From contig WRCT01000015.1 in the NCBI GenBank assembly GCA_009783775.1, forward strand, positions 1 to 17,710: 17,710 bases of DNA. The letters run 5' to 3'. Of the stretch, positions 1 to 8,068 are shown one piece after another; positions within the stretch are counted from its first letter, which is position 1; each line of letters starts with the position of its first letter. Origin of the DNA: Clostridiales bacterium (GTDB taxonomy: Bacteria; Bacillota; Clostridia; Christensenellales; CAG-138). The translations under genes and the position numbers were made by a program. Below the pieces are notes generated by a model. The model worked only from the letters and a program-made list of their open reading frames with translations. It was not told where the DNA came from and did not search any database.

Positions 1-155
1 AAATGGTTGCGTTCTCGCAACAGGTGACCTGCGACATTTGGGTAAAAAACCATGAGCGTCCCGCTTTTCTGACCGCGCTCGCGGCGCAATTCAGCGTTCA
101 GATTACGGCGGAACCCCTTTGCGAATCAGAACGCCCCTTTCCCTTGGAGGCTTGA
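1..155 (+). CDS. 3' end of an unidentified protein (partial)
   Basis: The frame starting at position 3 is open from the window edge to a TGA at 153-155, giving about 50 C-terminal residues ending in PFPLEA. The two other plus-strand frames hit stops within the first 55 bases. The TGA shares its last base with the ATG of the next gene (TGATG), an arrangement typical of translationally coupled operon genes, and this is the main support for it being real coding sequence. An ATG sits at position 3, so a stand-alone 50-residue ORF is formally possible, but continuation from a longer upstream gene is more likely. The tail has mixed charge and no membrane segment. I do not recognise the family. Confidence 0.55.
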   Translation, partial: MVAFSQQVTCDIWVKNHERPAFLTALAAQFSVQITAEPLCESERPFPLEA

Positions 156-2020
156 TGAAGAAATTTCTGGCCATTTTGCTGCTGCTTACGCTCTGCGCGA
201 TTGCCCTGCCAACCGCGCGGACGGCCCTTGCGGCGGACCCCATCGAAATGACCATCACCTACGCGCCTGATACCGAGTTATCCGATTCGGGTCGGGTCGC
301 GTGGATCAAATTCACCCTGCACAATAAAACCAACGCAGCCTACGCGCTGTCCGGCGCGGTGATCGAAAGCGTGGCTTTCGCCGCGCCGCGTGTCGTGCCC
401 AGCCTCACCATTCCCGCCAACTCCGTCTCCGATGTCACGGTCAATAATGTGGACATACAGGGCGACTGGCTGGGCAAGCCGCTTTTCTTTACGCTGCGCT
501 GGGAGACGGGCGTACCCTCCGTTGCCTATAGCGTGACCGCCAGCATTGTGATCGAGAAATTTTCCGAGCCGATTATGGTGGTCAAAAGCGTCGCGGTCAA
601 AAACCTGGTGCGCGTCGGCGGCACGTTTGAAGTGAAGTACACCTTAAGCAACCCCACCAAGTTTGATATGACGGGCCTTGTTCTGCGCGATGAGAATGTC
701 AGCCAGGGTAATATCCCGCTCACCAAAACGACCTTGCAGGCGGGGGAGACCATGACCGTCACCTTCACCGGCACGATGGGCGACAACAACATCAGCTCCC
801 GACCCGTCGTGGCCTATACCGTGCGCAACAAGAATACCGAGACACAGGCAGAAACGACTATTCTCGTGGAGAGCGTGACCGTCGCGCTGGCCTTTGACGT
901 ACAGCCCTACCCGCCCACGCCGGAGGGCACGACCTTTGCCCTGATTGTGACCAACTCCGGCACGCAGACCATGACGGACATTCGTGTATTTGACGATATC
1001 AACACCCTTGTCATGGACAAGTTTGCCTTGGACGCGGGCGAAAGCAAGTCGTTTTCCTTCACCATCACGCCGCCCAGCGCGGCGGGGCAAATGCGCCAGG
1101 TCAGTTTTCGTGCAACCGCAGTAGACATCTTCGGTATGCCCTTTGCCCATCAAGACCCAAACACCTATGACGCCGTGCCTTATATCGAATCCGAACAGGT
1201 CAATCTCAGCCTGATCGTCAAGCTGACCTCATTGTACTATGACGCGAGCGGTTCCCTCTTCGGCCTCTTTGACTTTGAAATCCGCAACTACTCCCAGGTC
1301 TCCATTCGGGAGGCAAAGGTGCTGGAAAGCCAGGTGTTCACGGCCGCCCCCGTCTTTGAAGTCGCCGCGCTCAGCACGGGTGTCACGGCCTTTCAGCGGG
1401 AGTACAAGCTGACCGATATCAAGACCCTGTCCTTTGTGCTGTCGGCAAGCGACATCTCCGGCCAGCTGCACGGCACGGAGCCCGTGACCATCGACATCGC
1501 GCAGAGCACGCTGGACTTCGGCCCGCATTCACCCCAGCAGCCGGTCGACGGCGCGGGCGCTTCCCTGCTCGGACGGCTCGGGACCACGCTGCTGGTCATT
1601 GCCCTTGTGACAGTCGGACTGATCCTTATCGCGGGCCTGGTGGCGCTGGGCCTGTACCGCGCGGAGACAGAAGCGGCTCGCCTGCTGCGCAGCAGGCAGG
1701 CGCGGGAGGAATCGCCTTTCCAAAACACGCCGCTGATGGATCTCGAGGTGCCGCCCGTATCTGAAGATATCCTTCCGGATATGCCGGACGAAGAGGCAGA
1801 AGAGCCCGTCTACGTCGCGCCCGCCAAACTGCGTTACTTGGACACCTATCAGGACGAGCCTGTCAAAAGCGCGCAAACGCCTGCCGCGCCTATCCATGTG
1901 CTGCGCGAGGGGCGAAAATGGGGCTTCTTCCCGAGACGCGTTACCATGCCGCGGCAGAAAACACGCCGTCCGCTGGTATGGAACGAGTATCGTATCATAC
2001 TTCAAAACAGTCAAAAATAA
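155..2020 (+). CDS. Membrane-anchored surface protein with Ig-like/CARDB-like repeats
   Basis: A 621-residue secreted protein tied to the membrane near its C-terminus. Start: the ATG at 155 is preceded by GGAGG (146-150) and begins a signal peptide (MKKFLAILLLLTLCAIA, likely cleaved after TALA near residue 26); an in-frame ATG at 119 would put 12 odd residues before it. The outside part, about residues 27-470, is a series of beta-sandwich-like units with recurring patterns such as 'Y.LSNPT....GL.L.D' followed by 'AGE(T/S)....FT', resembling CARDB/DUF11-type folds. A hydrophobic helix at about 476-500 is followed by a basic stretch (LLRSRQAR) and a tail of about 115 residues that is first acidic and then strongly basic (PRRVTMPRQKTRRP), presumably cytoplasmic. 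No enzyme motif or cohesin domain is visible. It lies 21 bases before the dockerin gene and overlaps the upstream gene by one base. Function unknown; a surface or adhesion role is inferred. Confidence 0.85.
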   Translation: MKKFLAILLLLTLCAIALPTARTALAADPIEMTITYAPDTELSDSGRVAWIKFTLHNKTNAAYALSGAVIESVAFAAPRVVPSLTIPANSVSDVTVNNVDIQGDWLGKPLFFTLRWETGVPSVAYSVTASIVIEKFSEPIMVVKSVAVKNLVRVGGTFEVKYTLSNPTKFDMTGLVLRDENVSQGNIPLTKTTLQAGETMTVTFTGTMGDNNISSRPVVAYTVRNKNTETQAETTILVESVTVALAFDVQPYPPTPEGTTFALIVTNSGTQTMTDIRVFDDINTLVMDKFALDAGESKSFSFTITPPSAAGQMRQVSFRATAVDIFGMPFAHQDPNTYDAVPYIESEQVNLSLIVKLTSLYYDASGSLFGLFDFEIRNYSQVSIREAKVLESQVFTAAPVFEVAALSTGVTAFQREYKLTDIKTLSFVLSASDISGQLHGTEPVTIDIAQSTLDFGPHSPQQPVDGAGASLLGRLGTTLLVIALVTVGLILIAGLVALGLYRAETEAARLLRSRQAREESPFQNTPLMDLEVPPVSEDILPDMPDEEAEEPVYVAPAKLRYLDTYQDEPVKSAQTPAAPIHVLREGRKWGFFPRRVTMPRQKTRRPLVWNEYRIILQNSQK

Positions 2021-2041
2021 AGCAAAGCGAGGCAGGGGACT

Positions 2042-4687
2042 ATGCGCGTTACACTTCACATGGAAAAACGGGCTATTTCTGTATTTCTCTTCCTGTTGAT
2101 TCTATTCTCATTTTTGCCGCGACTGACAGCCGCCGCGCCCACCGCGCCAACGCTGCAAGTAAAAAACGGCAACGACGACGGACCGGATTCCCTGCGTGAT
2201 GTGATCGCGCACGCAAGCGACGGCGACACCATCACCTTCGCGCCCGAGGTTGACTCGGTCATTCTGCGAGGCGGAGAAATCGTCTTCCATCAAAGGAATC
2301 TTACCATCGACGGCGGCGCGGGCACCATCCGAATCTATGGCTGGACGGGTGACTTTCGGCTGCTGCACAGCACGGCGGCGACGGGCACGCTGACCCTGCG
2401 CGGGCTGACGTTGAGCAACGGCAACGCGCCGGTCGGCAGTGAAAAGGGCTGGGGCGGCGGGTTGCTGATAGACGGAGACGCAGCCTTGATAAACTGCGCC
2501 CTTATCTCCAACACGGCTGTCAATGGCGGAGGCCTTGCCGTCAATGGAACAGCCACGCTTGCCGATTGTCTCTTTCGGGAAAACGCGGCGAGCGCCGATG
2601 GCGGCGGGCTGTATGCCGGGGCTGACGCCGAGCTGAACCGCTGCGGTTTCGTTGAGAATACGGCGGTCAGCGGCGGAGGCGCCTATATGGCCGGCGCGGC
2701 GCGGCTGGAAACCTGCGCCTTTGAGGACAATGCGGCAAGCGGCAGCGGCGGGGGCTTGCGTGTTCGCAATACCGCCAGCCTGAACGGCTGCGCCTTTGAG
2801 GGCAATGAGGCGCGCTCGGGCCCGGGCGGCGCCCTGCTTGCCTTTGCGAGTGACTTGTTGATTATGACCAACTGCACGGTGGAGGAGAACATCACCCGCG
2901 ACACAACCAGCTGTTCCATTGACTGTGCCGCGAACACGTATATCATCCACTCGACCATCGTTAGCAATATGGGCGGCGGAATCTGCGCGGACGCCGCAAA
3001 CGCAAACCTGTTCAACTGCATTGTCACGGGCAATACCAATGCGGCCGGCACGGCGCCGCGTCAAGTCGAAGGCACGGTAAAGGGCACAGGCAATCTGATC
3101 GAAAACGGAACGACCGTCACGCACGCGCAGATATTTGGCGCAAACGCTTTTGGCGAACGAATCGGGTCCACTTCGTTGCTGAGCAACGGCATCGCGGTGA
3201 ACGCATCGTCAGCCATCACGTCCGTCTCCGGCTCCGGCCTTACATCGTTTCATAGGGAAACGATCCTTGACGCTCTGGCCAAGGACCAAGTGGGCGCGGC
3301 GCGTCCCACGTCCGGTTCGGTCACCTGCGGCGCGGTGCAGGCGGGCCAAAACACGCTGGCCGCCATTGAGGTCAGCACACAGCCGACAAAGACACACTAT
3401 GACTTGAACGAAACTTCTGTCGATTTGACCGGCGCCATGCTGCGCCTGATCTATTCAAATGGAGGCGAGCTGATTGTCCCCTACACCGAATCGGGCGTGA
3501 GCCACAATAAATCCGAAATGGAGCAAACGCTGCACCTGGAGGGAAACCGAGAAATCACCTTTGCCTTCCTGGGACGGGAGACTCTGTCGGGCAAGGGCGC
3601 GCGTTTTGTGGTCGGCAGGGAAAACACTGCAATTACTGTGATCGCAAACAAAAACGCAACGGTATACGGCGAGGTTGTGACCTTCACCGCCACATTAACG
3701 CCGGGCACAGCCACCGGAACTGTCGAATTCTTTTGCAACGGTTTGAAATGCGGCGAGAGCGCGTTAAACGTTTTCGGCACGGCAACCTGCAACCTGTCCG
3801 ATTTGCCTTCAGGCGACCATGATATCACGGCCAAATACGCGGGCGATGCGCTGCACATCGGCGCCACCTCAGAGCCTTTCGTCCATACGGTGGAAAAGGC
3901 CAACACCGCCGTAACCGTAACGGATATTTCCTCAGTAAAGTCCGGCTCCGGCGAAAGCCTGACGATCACCGCGCGCCTGTCCGTTACAGCCCCTGGCGCG
4001 GATACATTGGTGGGAAAAACGCTGACGTTCTACGATGGGACAACCCTGCTGGGCAACGGTATCTGCGACGCCTCGGGCCTTGCCGTGTTGACGACGGCAG
4101 CCTTTCCCCTCGGGCAAACCTTACAGCTATCCGCCCAATTTGCGGGCGACGACAATCTGAGCGGCAGTGTTTCAGCAACACAATCCCATACCACGGGCGC
4201 GGAAAAAGCCACAGGTACGACCGTCTCCGCGCCCGCATTGGATAGTAAGACGACCGGCAGCATTACGCTTTGCGACAGTCCCGCCCCGACAAACGGCCAG
4301 AGTGTGGAATACGCCATCGGCACAAGCCCTACGCCTCCGGCAACGGGCTGGAACCCTGATCCGGTTTTTACCGATCTTGATGAATACTCGGTCTATTATC
4401 TCTTCGCGCGCACGGCGGAAAACGCCTCCCATCAGGCGGGCGCGCCCTCCGCGCCGCTGATGATCCGCACAGGCCTGCGCCCCGCCAACCTGCGCGGCGA
4501 CGCGAACTGCGACGGGACTGTGGACGCCTCCGACGCGGCGGCGATCCTGCGCTATCTCGTCCAGTTGCGGCAGCTTTCCCTGCAAGGTTTGGCCAACGCC
4601 CTGCTCACGGGCGGCGAAAATCCAACCGCGGCGGACGCGGCCAGAATATTGAGATGGCTGGTGCAGTTATTGGATACGGAACTATGA
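2042..4687 (+). CDS. Secreted parallel beta-helix protein with Ig-like domains and a C-terminal dockerin
   Basis: An 881-residue exported protein. A hydrophobic signal segment at about residues 10-30 is followed by: a right-handed beta-helix at about 40-330, with 24-25-residue rungs carrying 'C.F..N.A...GGG' (Cys at 152, 176, 201, 225, 250, 278), similar to polymorphic-membrane-protein repeats; a Big_3-like Ig unit (about 440-525, P.K..Y.L.E...L.G..L); two Big_3_5-like Ig units (about 528-716); a fibronectin-like unit (about 720-812); and a dockerin-like end. The first dockerin loop is textbook, with D820, N822, D824, G825, D828 and D831; the second has lost its ligands except D865. No catalytic residues of a polysaccharide lyase or hydrolase are evident. 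Start 2042 has GAGG nine bases upstream (2029-2032); ATG 2060 is less well placed. Likely an extracellular adhesin or scaffold-bound component. The last 6 bases overlap the convergent gene. Confidence 0.9.
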   Translation: MRVTLHMEKRAISVFLFLLILFSFLPRLTAAAPTAPTLQVKNGNDDGPDSLRDVIAHASDGDTITFAPEVDSVILRGGEIVFHQRNLTIDGGAGTIRIYGWTGDFRLLHSTAATGTLTLRGLTLSNGNAPVGSEKGWGGGLLIDGDAALINCALISNTAVNGGGLAVNGTATLADCLFRENAASADGGGLYAGADAELNRCGFVENTAVSGGGAYMAGAARLETCAFEDNAASGSGGGLRVRNTASLNGCAFEGNEARSGPGGALLAFASDLLIMTNCTVEENITRDTTSCSIDCAANTYIIHSTIVSNMGGGICADAANANLFNCIVTGNTNAAGTAPRQVEGTVKGTGNLIENGTTVTHAQIFGANAFGERIGSTSLLSNGIAVNASSAITSVSGSGLTSFHRETILDALAKDQVGAARPTSGSVTCGAVQAGQNTLAAIEVSTQPTKTHYDLNETSVDLTGAMLRLIYSNGGELIVPYTESGVSHNKSEMEQTLHLEGNREITFAFLGRETLSGKGARFVVGRENTAITVIANKNATVYGEVVTFTATLTPGTATGTVEFFCNGLKCGESALNVFGTATCNLSDLPSGDHDITAKYAGDALHIGATSEPFVHTVEKANTAVTVTDISSVKSGSGESLTITARLSVTAPGADTLVGKTLTFYDGTTLLGNGICDASGLAVLTTAAFPLGQTLQLSAQFAGDDNLSGSVSATQSHTTGAEKATGTTVSAPALDSKTTGSITLCDSPAPTNGQSVEYAIGTSPTPPATGWNPDPVFTDLDEYSVYYLFARTAENASHQAGAPSAPLMIRTGLRPANLRGDANCDGTVDASDAAAILRYLVQLRQLSLQGLANALLTGGENPTAADAARILRWLVQLLDTEL

Positions 4688-7057
4688 CACCCGATAGATG
4701 ACCGTCTCGCTGTTGCGGAAAACGACCTCATACGTGCTGTCAAAAAAGTCCCAGTCACAGTCGAATCGGCTCCGCTCCGCCGGACCGATGTAGATGTAGC
4801 GCACGTCATATTTTTCAAAAATAGTCCGGCTCTTTGCCGGTTCCTCCATCATGGCGCGCACGTGCTCATGCCGTTCGCTCGTATTCACCCCGTGGAAGAA
4901 CAGGAAGAGATCCGGCCCGCAAACGATATTGCGCCCCGTCAGTGCGGAGATCGCGTTGATGTGCCAGGAATAATCGGTGAGGAACATGGCGTCCGACGGC
5001 GTCTCCTCGCGCACAAAGGCCGCCGCCTCGATCTGGGCCGGACCGAAATAATGATACTCGCTGCGCCACTCCCGCACGATGGTCAGCACGCCCCCGACAA
5101 ACAGGGTAAAACCCAAGGCATAGGCCGCCAGCTGCAGCGCCACATACCGCCCCGCGTAAGCCTTGTCTTTTTCTGACGGCTCCTCCTTGGGCATAAACAC
5201 CAGCGTCCGCTGATACAACAGGGCCACAAAACCGGCGATGATGAAAAACAGCAGGACCATCAGACCCGTGCGCGGCAGGGTCACAAAGCTTGCCATATAC
5301 TCCCGATAGAACAGACGCAGCAGGAAAAAGAGCAGAACGGTCAACCCAACCGCGAACCCGCCCTGCACCGCGAAGGCGGTGTCCGCGCGCTTTCGCCCAA
5401 GCCACAGCGAGGAGCCCTGCAATACCAGCAAAAAGCCGAATAGCAGAATCATGGTGAGCAGGGTATCCATTCGCATGGAAAAGTCCGCGTCGCCCTTTAA
5501 GAACATTTGCTTGAACAGGAAGAAACCGACCAGGAACCCGCACAGGGCCAGGGACGCCGTGTTCAGCCCGCGTTGAATCGCGCCCTCGCTCACGCGCTTG
5601 CTTATCGCCCTGCGCGCGCGGCGGTAGATGTGCCCCAGCAGCTTTGCCGCCAGCCCGCATAAATAGGCGAACCAAACAAAGAGCAGCTTGTTGTTGTCAT
5701 ACTGATTCGGCTGGAAAATCACGCACTCCGCGACCAGCCAGAGGGCCAGCGCGCCCAGCATGACCCGGCGGTCGCGCTTGCCCAGCAGCAAATACCCGAA
5801 AGGCAGCAGGATAAAGATCCAGCCTAAATTCTTGATATAAAACCACAGGAACGAGTCGATCTCGTTCGCCCAATTCAAATGGATCTTCACCATGCCGCTC
5901 TCCGCCGCCTGCGAAAAGGCAAAGCCAAAGAGCTGCGGCGCGGCCAGCGCCATGGCAATGCCGCCGAAAAGCGCCCAGTATATCAAACGTTTTTTGTTGA
6001 AGTTGGTGAGCAGATCCCAAACAAAATAGACCGCGCTGATCATACCCAGCGCAAGGAAGGAATGCGTGTGGATCAGCGGAATGCCCGCCGCCAAAAACGC
6101 CAGCGGAAGGACGTTCTGCCGATCGTCCTTGAACATAAACCCATGCAGCAGATACAGGCAGGGGAACAAAAACGCCCAGCCGAACAGCGTGGCGCGCTGC
6201 GGGATCAGCATATCCACGATCGGGTTCACCCAGCGCAGCCCCACAGTCGGCAGATTCGTGGGCGTGCGGTAGAACCCGTCAAAGATAAAGGCAAAGGAAG
6301 TCGGGTGCGAGGAGTCAGAAAGCAGCTTGCTGATGGCGGGCACGCCCTCGCGCGCCAGATCAAAGAAGTAGGAGAACCCAAACCCGCTGCCCACAAAGAA
6401 TAGCAGGGTCGCAAAGAGTGCGTAATTCTTGCGGCGCAGCCACTGTTCAAAGAAGAAATACAGCCCCAGAATCACAAGGATGTAGGCATACAGCGCGGGA
6501 ATCAGATAGGCCACGCGCAGGTTTGCGCCGAACTGCAGCAGCGTGGCGCTCGAGGTCTCGCACAAAAAAGGATAGTTGACCGGATGAAATGGGAAGATAT
6601 TGTAGTGCGGCGGAAACACGCCTTGGTAAGCAATGCTTGTGATAAACCCGAGGTGCATGGCCAGGTCGCCGTAGGTGGTCTGCCCGACATAATAGCCGCC
6701 CTCCTGGGGCAGTAGAATGTGCGTGGAAAAAAGCTGCGCGCCCACCAGAAAGATCAGAAGCAAGGCCACCGTCACAGGGATATTCAGCCGGATCGACTTC
6801 AGTCCGGCAAACCCGCCCTTCGCCCGAAAGAAACAAAACCCGCCCAAAATCACCGCGACAGCCAGCCCCAGCAGCTGCGCGTTCAGCGTAAAGCCGATCA
6901 GAAACGCAAAGAGCGAGGGCAGCCAGGTCATCTCAAATAGGCCGATCACCAGCCCAAACCAAATCCGCACCATGGGCTTTTGCCGCGAGAGAACCAGCGA
7001 CGCAATACCCAGGCCCGAAAGCGCGAAGACTATGGTGACCAACAGTGAAAGAATCAT
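4682..7057 (-). CDS. Polytopic membrane protein, probable GT-C-type glycosyltransferase
   Basis: A 791-residue integral membrane protein with a dozen or more hydrophobic helices between residues 1 and about 660 and a soluble C-terminal domain of about 130 residues (from EWRSEYHYFGPAQIEAAAF onward). The first large extracytoplasmic loop holds GDLAMHLGFIT (D131, H135), in the place where GT-C enzymes carry an acidic catalytic residue and a nearby His, followed by an FPFHPVNYP loop. This layout, and the C-terminal domain ending in 'KYDVRYIYIGPAE', fit lipid-linked sugar transferases of the GT39/ArnT/PMT-like superfamily. The sugar and acceptor cannot be named. The ATG lies one base after the degV stop and has no Shine-Dalgarno sequence, so it probably relies on degV translation. 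The alternative is an uncharacterised membrane protein without enzyme activity. Its stop overlaps the end of the convergent dockerin gene. Confidence 0.8.
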   Translation of the reverse strand: MILSLLVTIVFALSGLGIASLVLSRQKPMVRIWFGLVIGLFEMTWLPSLFAFLIGFTLNAQLLGLAVAVILGGFCFFRAKGGFAGLKSIRLNIPVTVALLLIFLVGAQLFSTHILLPQEGGYYVGQTTYGDLAMHLGFITSIAYQGVFPPHYNIFPFHPVNYPFLCETSSATLLQFGANLRVAYLIPALYAYILVILGLYFFFEQWLRRKNYALFATLLFFVGSGFGFSYFFDLAREGVPAISKLLSDSSHPTSFAFIFDGFYRTPTNLPTVGLRWVNPIVDMLIPQRATLFGWAFLFPCLYLLHGFMFKDDRQNVLPLAFLAAGIPLIHTHSFLALGMISAVYFVWDLLTNFNKKRLIYWALFGGIAMALAAPQLFGFAFSQAAESGMVKIHLNWANEIDSFLWFYIKNLGWIFILLPFGYLLLGKRDRRVMLGALALWLVAECVIFQPNQYDNNKLLFVWFAYLCGLAAKLLGHIYRRARRAISKRVSEGAIQRGLNTASLALCGFLVGFFLFKQMFLKGDADFSMRMDTLLTMILLFGFLLVLQGSSLWLGRKRADTAFAVQGGFAVGLTVLLFFLLRLFYREYMASFVTLPRTGLMVLLFFIIAGFVALLYQRTLVFMPKEEPSEKDKAYAGRYVALQLAAYALGFTLFVGGVLTIVREWRSEYHYFGPAQIEAAAFVREETPSDAMFLTDYSWHINAISALTGRNIVCGPDLFLFFHGVNTSERHEHVRAMMEEPAKSRTIFEKYDVRYIYIGPAERSRFDCDWDFFDSTYEVVFRNSETVIYRVS

Positions 7058-7058
7058 A

Positions 7059-7916
7059 CTATTTCGTCATAAACAGCACGCCGATCGTGCCCGGTCCGCA
7101 ATGCGAGGAGATGGTAGCGCCCGCCCGCGTGACAAACAGCTCGTCAAAGGACGCAATGCCCTTCACCGTCTCCACGGCCAGGTCCAGCATCTCCTGCGGC
7201 AGGCCGGAGTGCGTCAAAAACGCGCGGTTCAAAACAATATCCCCGCGCCCCTGCAGCTGATCCGCCAGGTACTTCGGCATGGAGCGGGCCAGCTTGCCCA
7301 CATATTTTTTGCCCACGCCCATCAGGCCGCCATCGTCGTTTTTCACCAGGATCGTGGGTTTTAAGTTCATCATGCTCGCGCCGAGCTGCGCCAAAGCGCT
7401 GCAACGCCCGCCCGCGCGCAGGAAGTCCAATGAATCAATAATAAAGGAAGCGCGATTTTTTTGCGCCAGCGCGGTCAGTGACTCCGCGATAGCTTGCGCG
7501 CCTGAACCCGCTTTTGCCTGGTCGCAGCCCTCCAGGGCCAGCAACCCAATGCCGGTGGACAAGCTGCACGAGTCCACGACATAAACGTCGGGGAAAAGCG
7601 CGGCGGCGGCGTGGGCAGCCTGACAGGAGGCGGACAGACCCGAGCCGATCGAAACGTGCACAACGGCATACCCCTGCTCCACAAAGGGCGCAAAGAACGC
7701 CGAGAACTCCTCCGCGTTGATGGCGGAGGTCTTGGGCAGCACTTTCTTCTCGCCCCAAATCTGATAGATTCGGTCCACGTCGATGTTCACCCCGTCCAGA
7801 TAATCCGTGCCGTCCACCAGCACGTGCAGGGGGATTAAGGGAATGTTGTAACGCGCACAGAGCTCCGCACCCAAATCACTGGCGGTATCGGACGTAATCA
7901 AAACCGGTTTTGTCAT
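7059..7916 (-). CDS. DegV family fatty-acid-binding protein
   Basis: A 285-residue cytosolic protein of usual DegV length. DegV/FakB proteins bind a fatty acid between two domains and, in Firmicutes, can present it to a fatty acid kinase for phospholipid synthesis. Visible family features are SDTASDL near the N-terminus (residues 9-15), a TSAIN segment (63-67; TSqPs in most members), SIGSGLSAS (89-97), VVDS with STGIG (about 113-124) and SSHCGPGTIG near the end (H272). The start at 7916 is chosen because GAGGTGA (complement of 7922-7928) lies just upstream; an ATG at 7934 would place that ribosome site inside the gene. It has its own promoter and an inverted repeat in the leader, and it is followed after one base by the membrane GT-C-like gene, so the two form an operon. 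Which fatty acid it binds, and whether it partners a FakA kinase, cannot be told here. Confidence 0.93.
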   Translation of the reverse strand: MTKPVLITSDTASDLGAELCARYNIPLIPLHVLVDGTDYLDGVNIDVDRIYQIWGEKKVLPKTSAINAEEFSAFFAPFVEQGYAVVHVSIGSGLSASCQAAHAAAALFPDVYVVDSCSLSTGIGLLALEGCDQAKAGSGAQAIAESLTALAQKNRASFIIDSLDFLRAGGRCSALAQLGASMMNLKPTILVKNDDGGLMGVGKKYVGKLARSMPKYLADQLQGRGDIVLNRAFLTHSGLPQEMLDLAVETVKGIASFDELFVTRAGATISSHCGPGTIGVLFMTK

Positions 7917-7933
7917 AGCAATCACCTCAAACA

Positions 7934-7951
7934 ATTATTGAAAACAATAAT
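7934..7951. promoter_or_regulatory. Perfect inverted repeat over the DegV promoter -10/start region (operator candidate)
   Basis: ATTATTG (7934-7940), four bases AAAA, then CAATAAT (7945-7951) form a perfect 7-base inverted repeat. It overlaps the -10 box and the predicted transcription start, where a repressor would block initiation. A weak A/T-rich hairpin in the leader is the alternative. The regulator is unknown. Confidence 0.5.
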
Positions 7952-7975
7952 ACCATTTTTACGAATAGATTTCAA
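7947..7975 (-). promoter_or_regulatory. Sigma-70-type promoter of the DegV operon
   Basis: On the minus strand, TTGAAA (7975-7970) and TATTAT (7952-7947) are separated by exactly 17 bases. Transcription would begin near 7940, leaving a short leader with the GAGGTGA ribosome site at 7928-7922 before the ATG at 7916. Confidence 0.75.
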
Positions 7976-7994
7976 GACAGGATTTTCAAGCGCG

Positions 7995-8041
7995 CGTCGG
8001 CGTCTGCCCGACGTTCCCGTAGGGGCGACCTGTGGTCGCCC
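7995..8041. repeat. Double palindrome in intergenic region (REP-like)
   Basis: Two perfect inverted repeats lie side by side in the 97-base stretch between the lipoprotein stop and the DegV promoter. The first is CGTCGG/CCGACG (7995-8000 and 8008-8013, 7-base loop). The second is GGGCGACC/GGTCGCCC (8023-8030 and 8034-8041, 3-base loop), preceded by GTA. Neither is followed by a T-run on either strand, so this is not a classical intrinsic terminator, although it may still stop or stabilise the lipoprotein transcript. The form 'GTAGGGGCGACC...GGTCGCCC' resembles short dispersed intergenic palindromes I recall from Oscillospirales-like genomes; that resemblance is from memory. Confidence 0.55.
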
Positions 8042-8068
8042 GCCGGTTGTCTTGGCATGGGATAGAAA

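Noticed and set aside
2108..3124. Long open frame on the minus strand opposite the beta-helix region
   Set aside because: It is antisense to a protein with signal peptide and clear repeats; the translation is Arg/Ala/Gly-rich without a recognisable motif, as expected from high-GC shadows.
5879..6403. Plus-strand open frame opposite the GT-C-like gene
   Set aside because: Charged, low-complexity translation (many Arg, Gln, Lys) with no start signal; explained as the complement of membrane-helix codons.
8023..8041. GGGCGACC/GGTCGCCC hairpin as an intrinsic terminator of the lipoprotein gene
   Set aside because: No run of T follows it on either strand; kept as a palindromic repeat instead.
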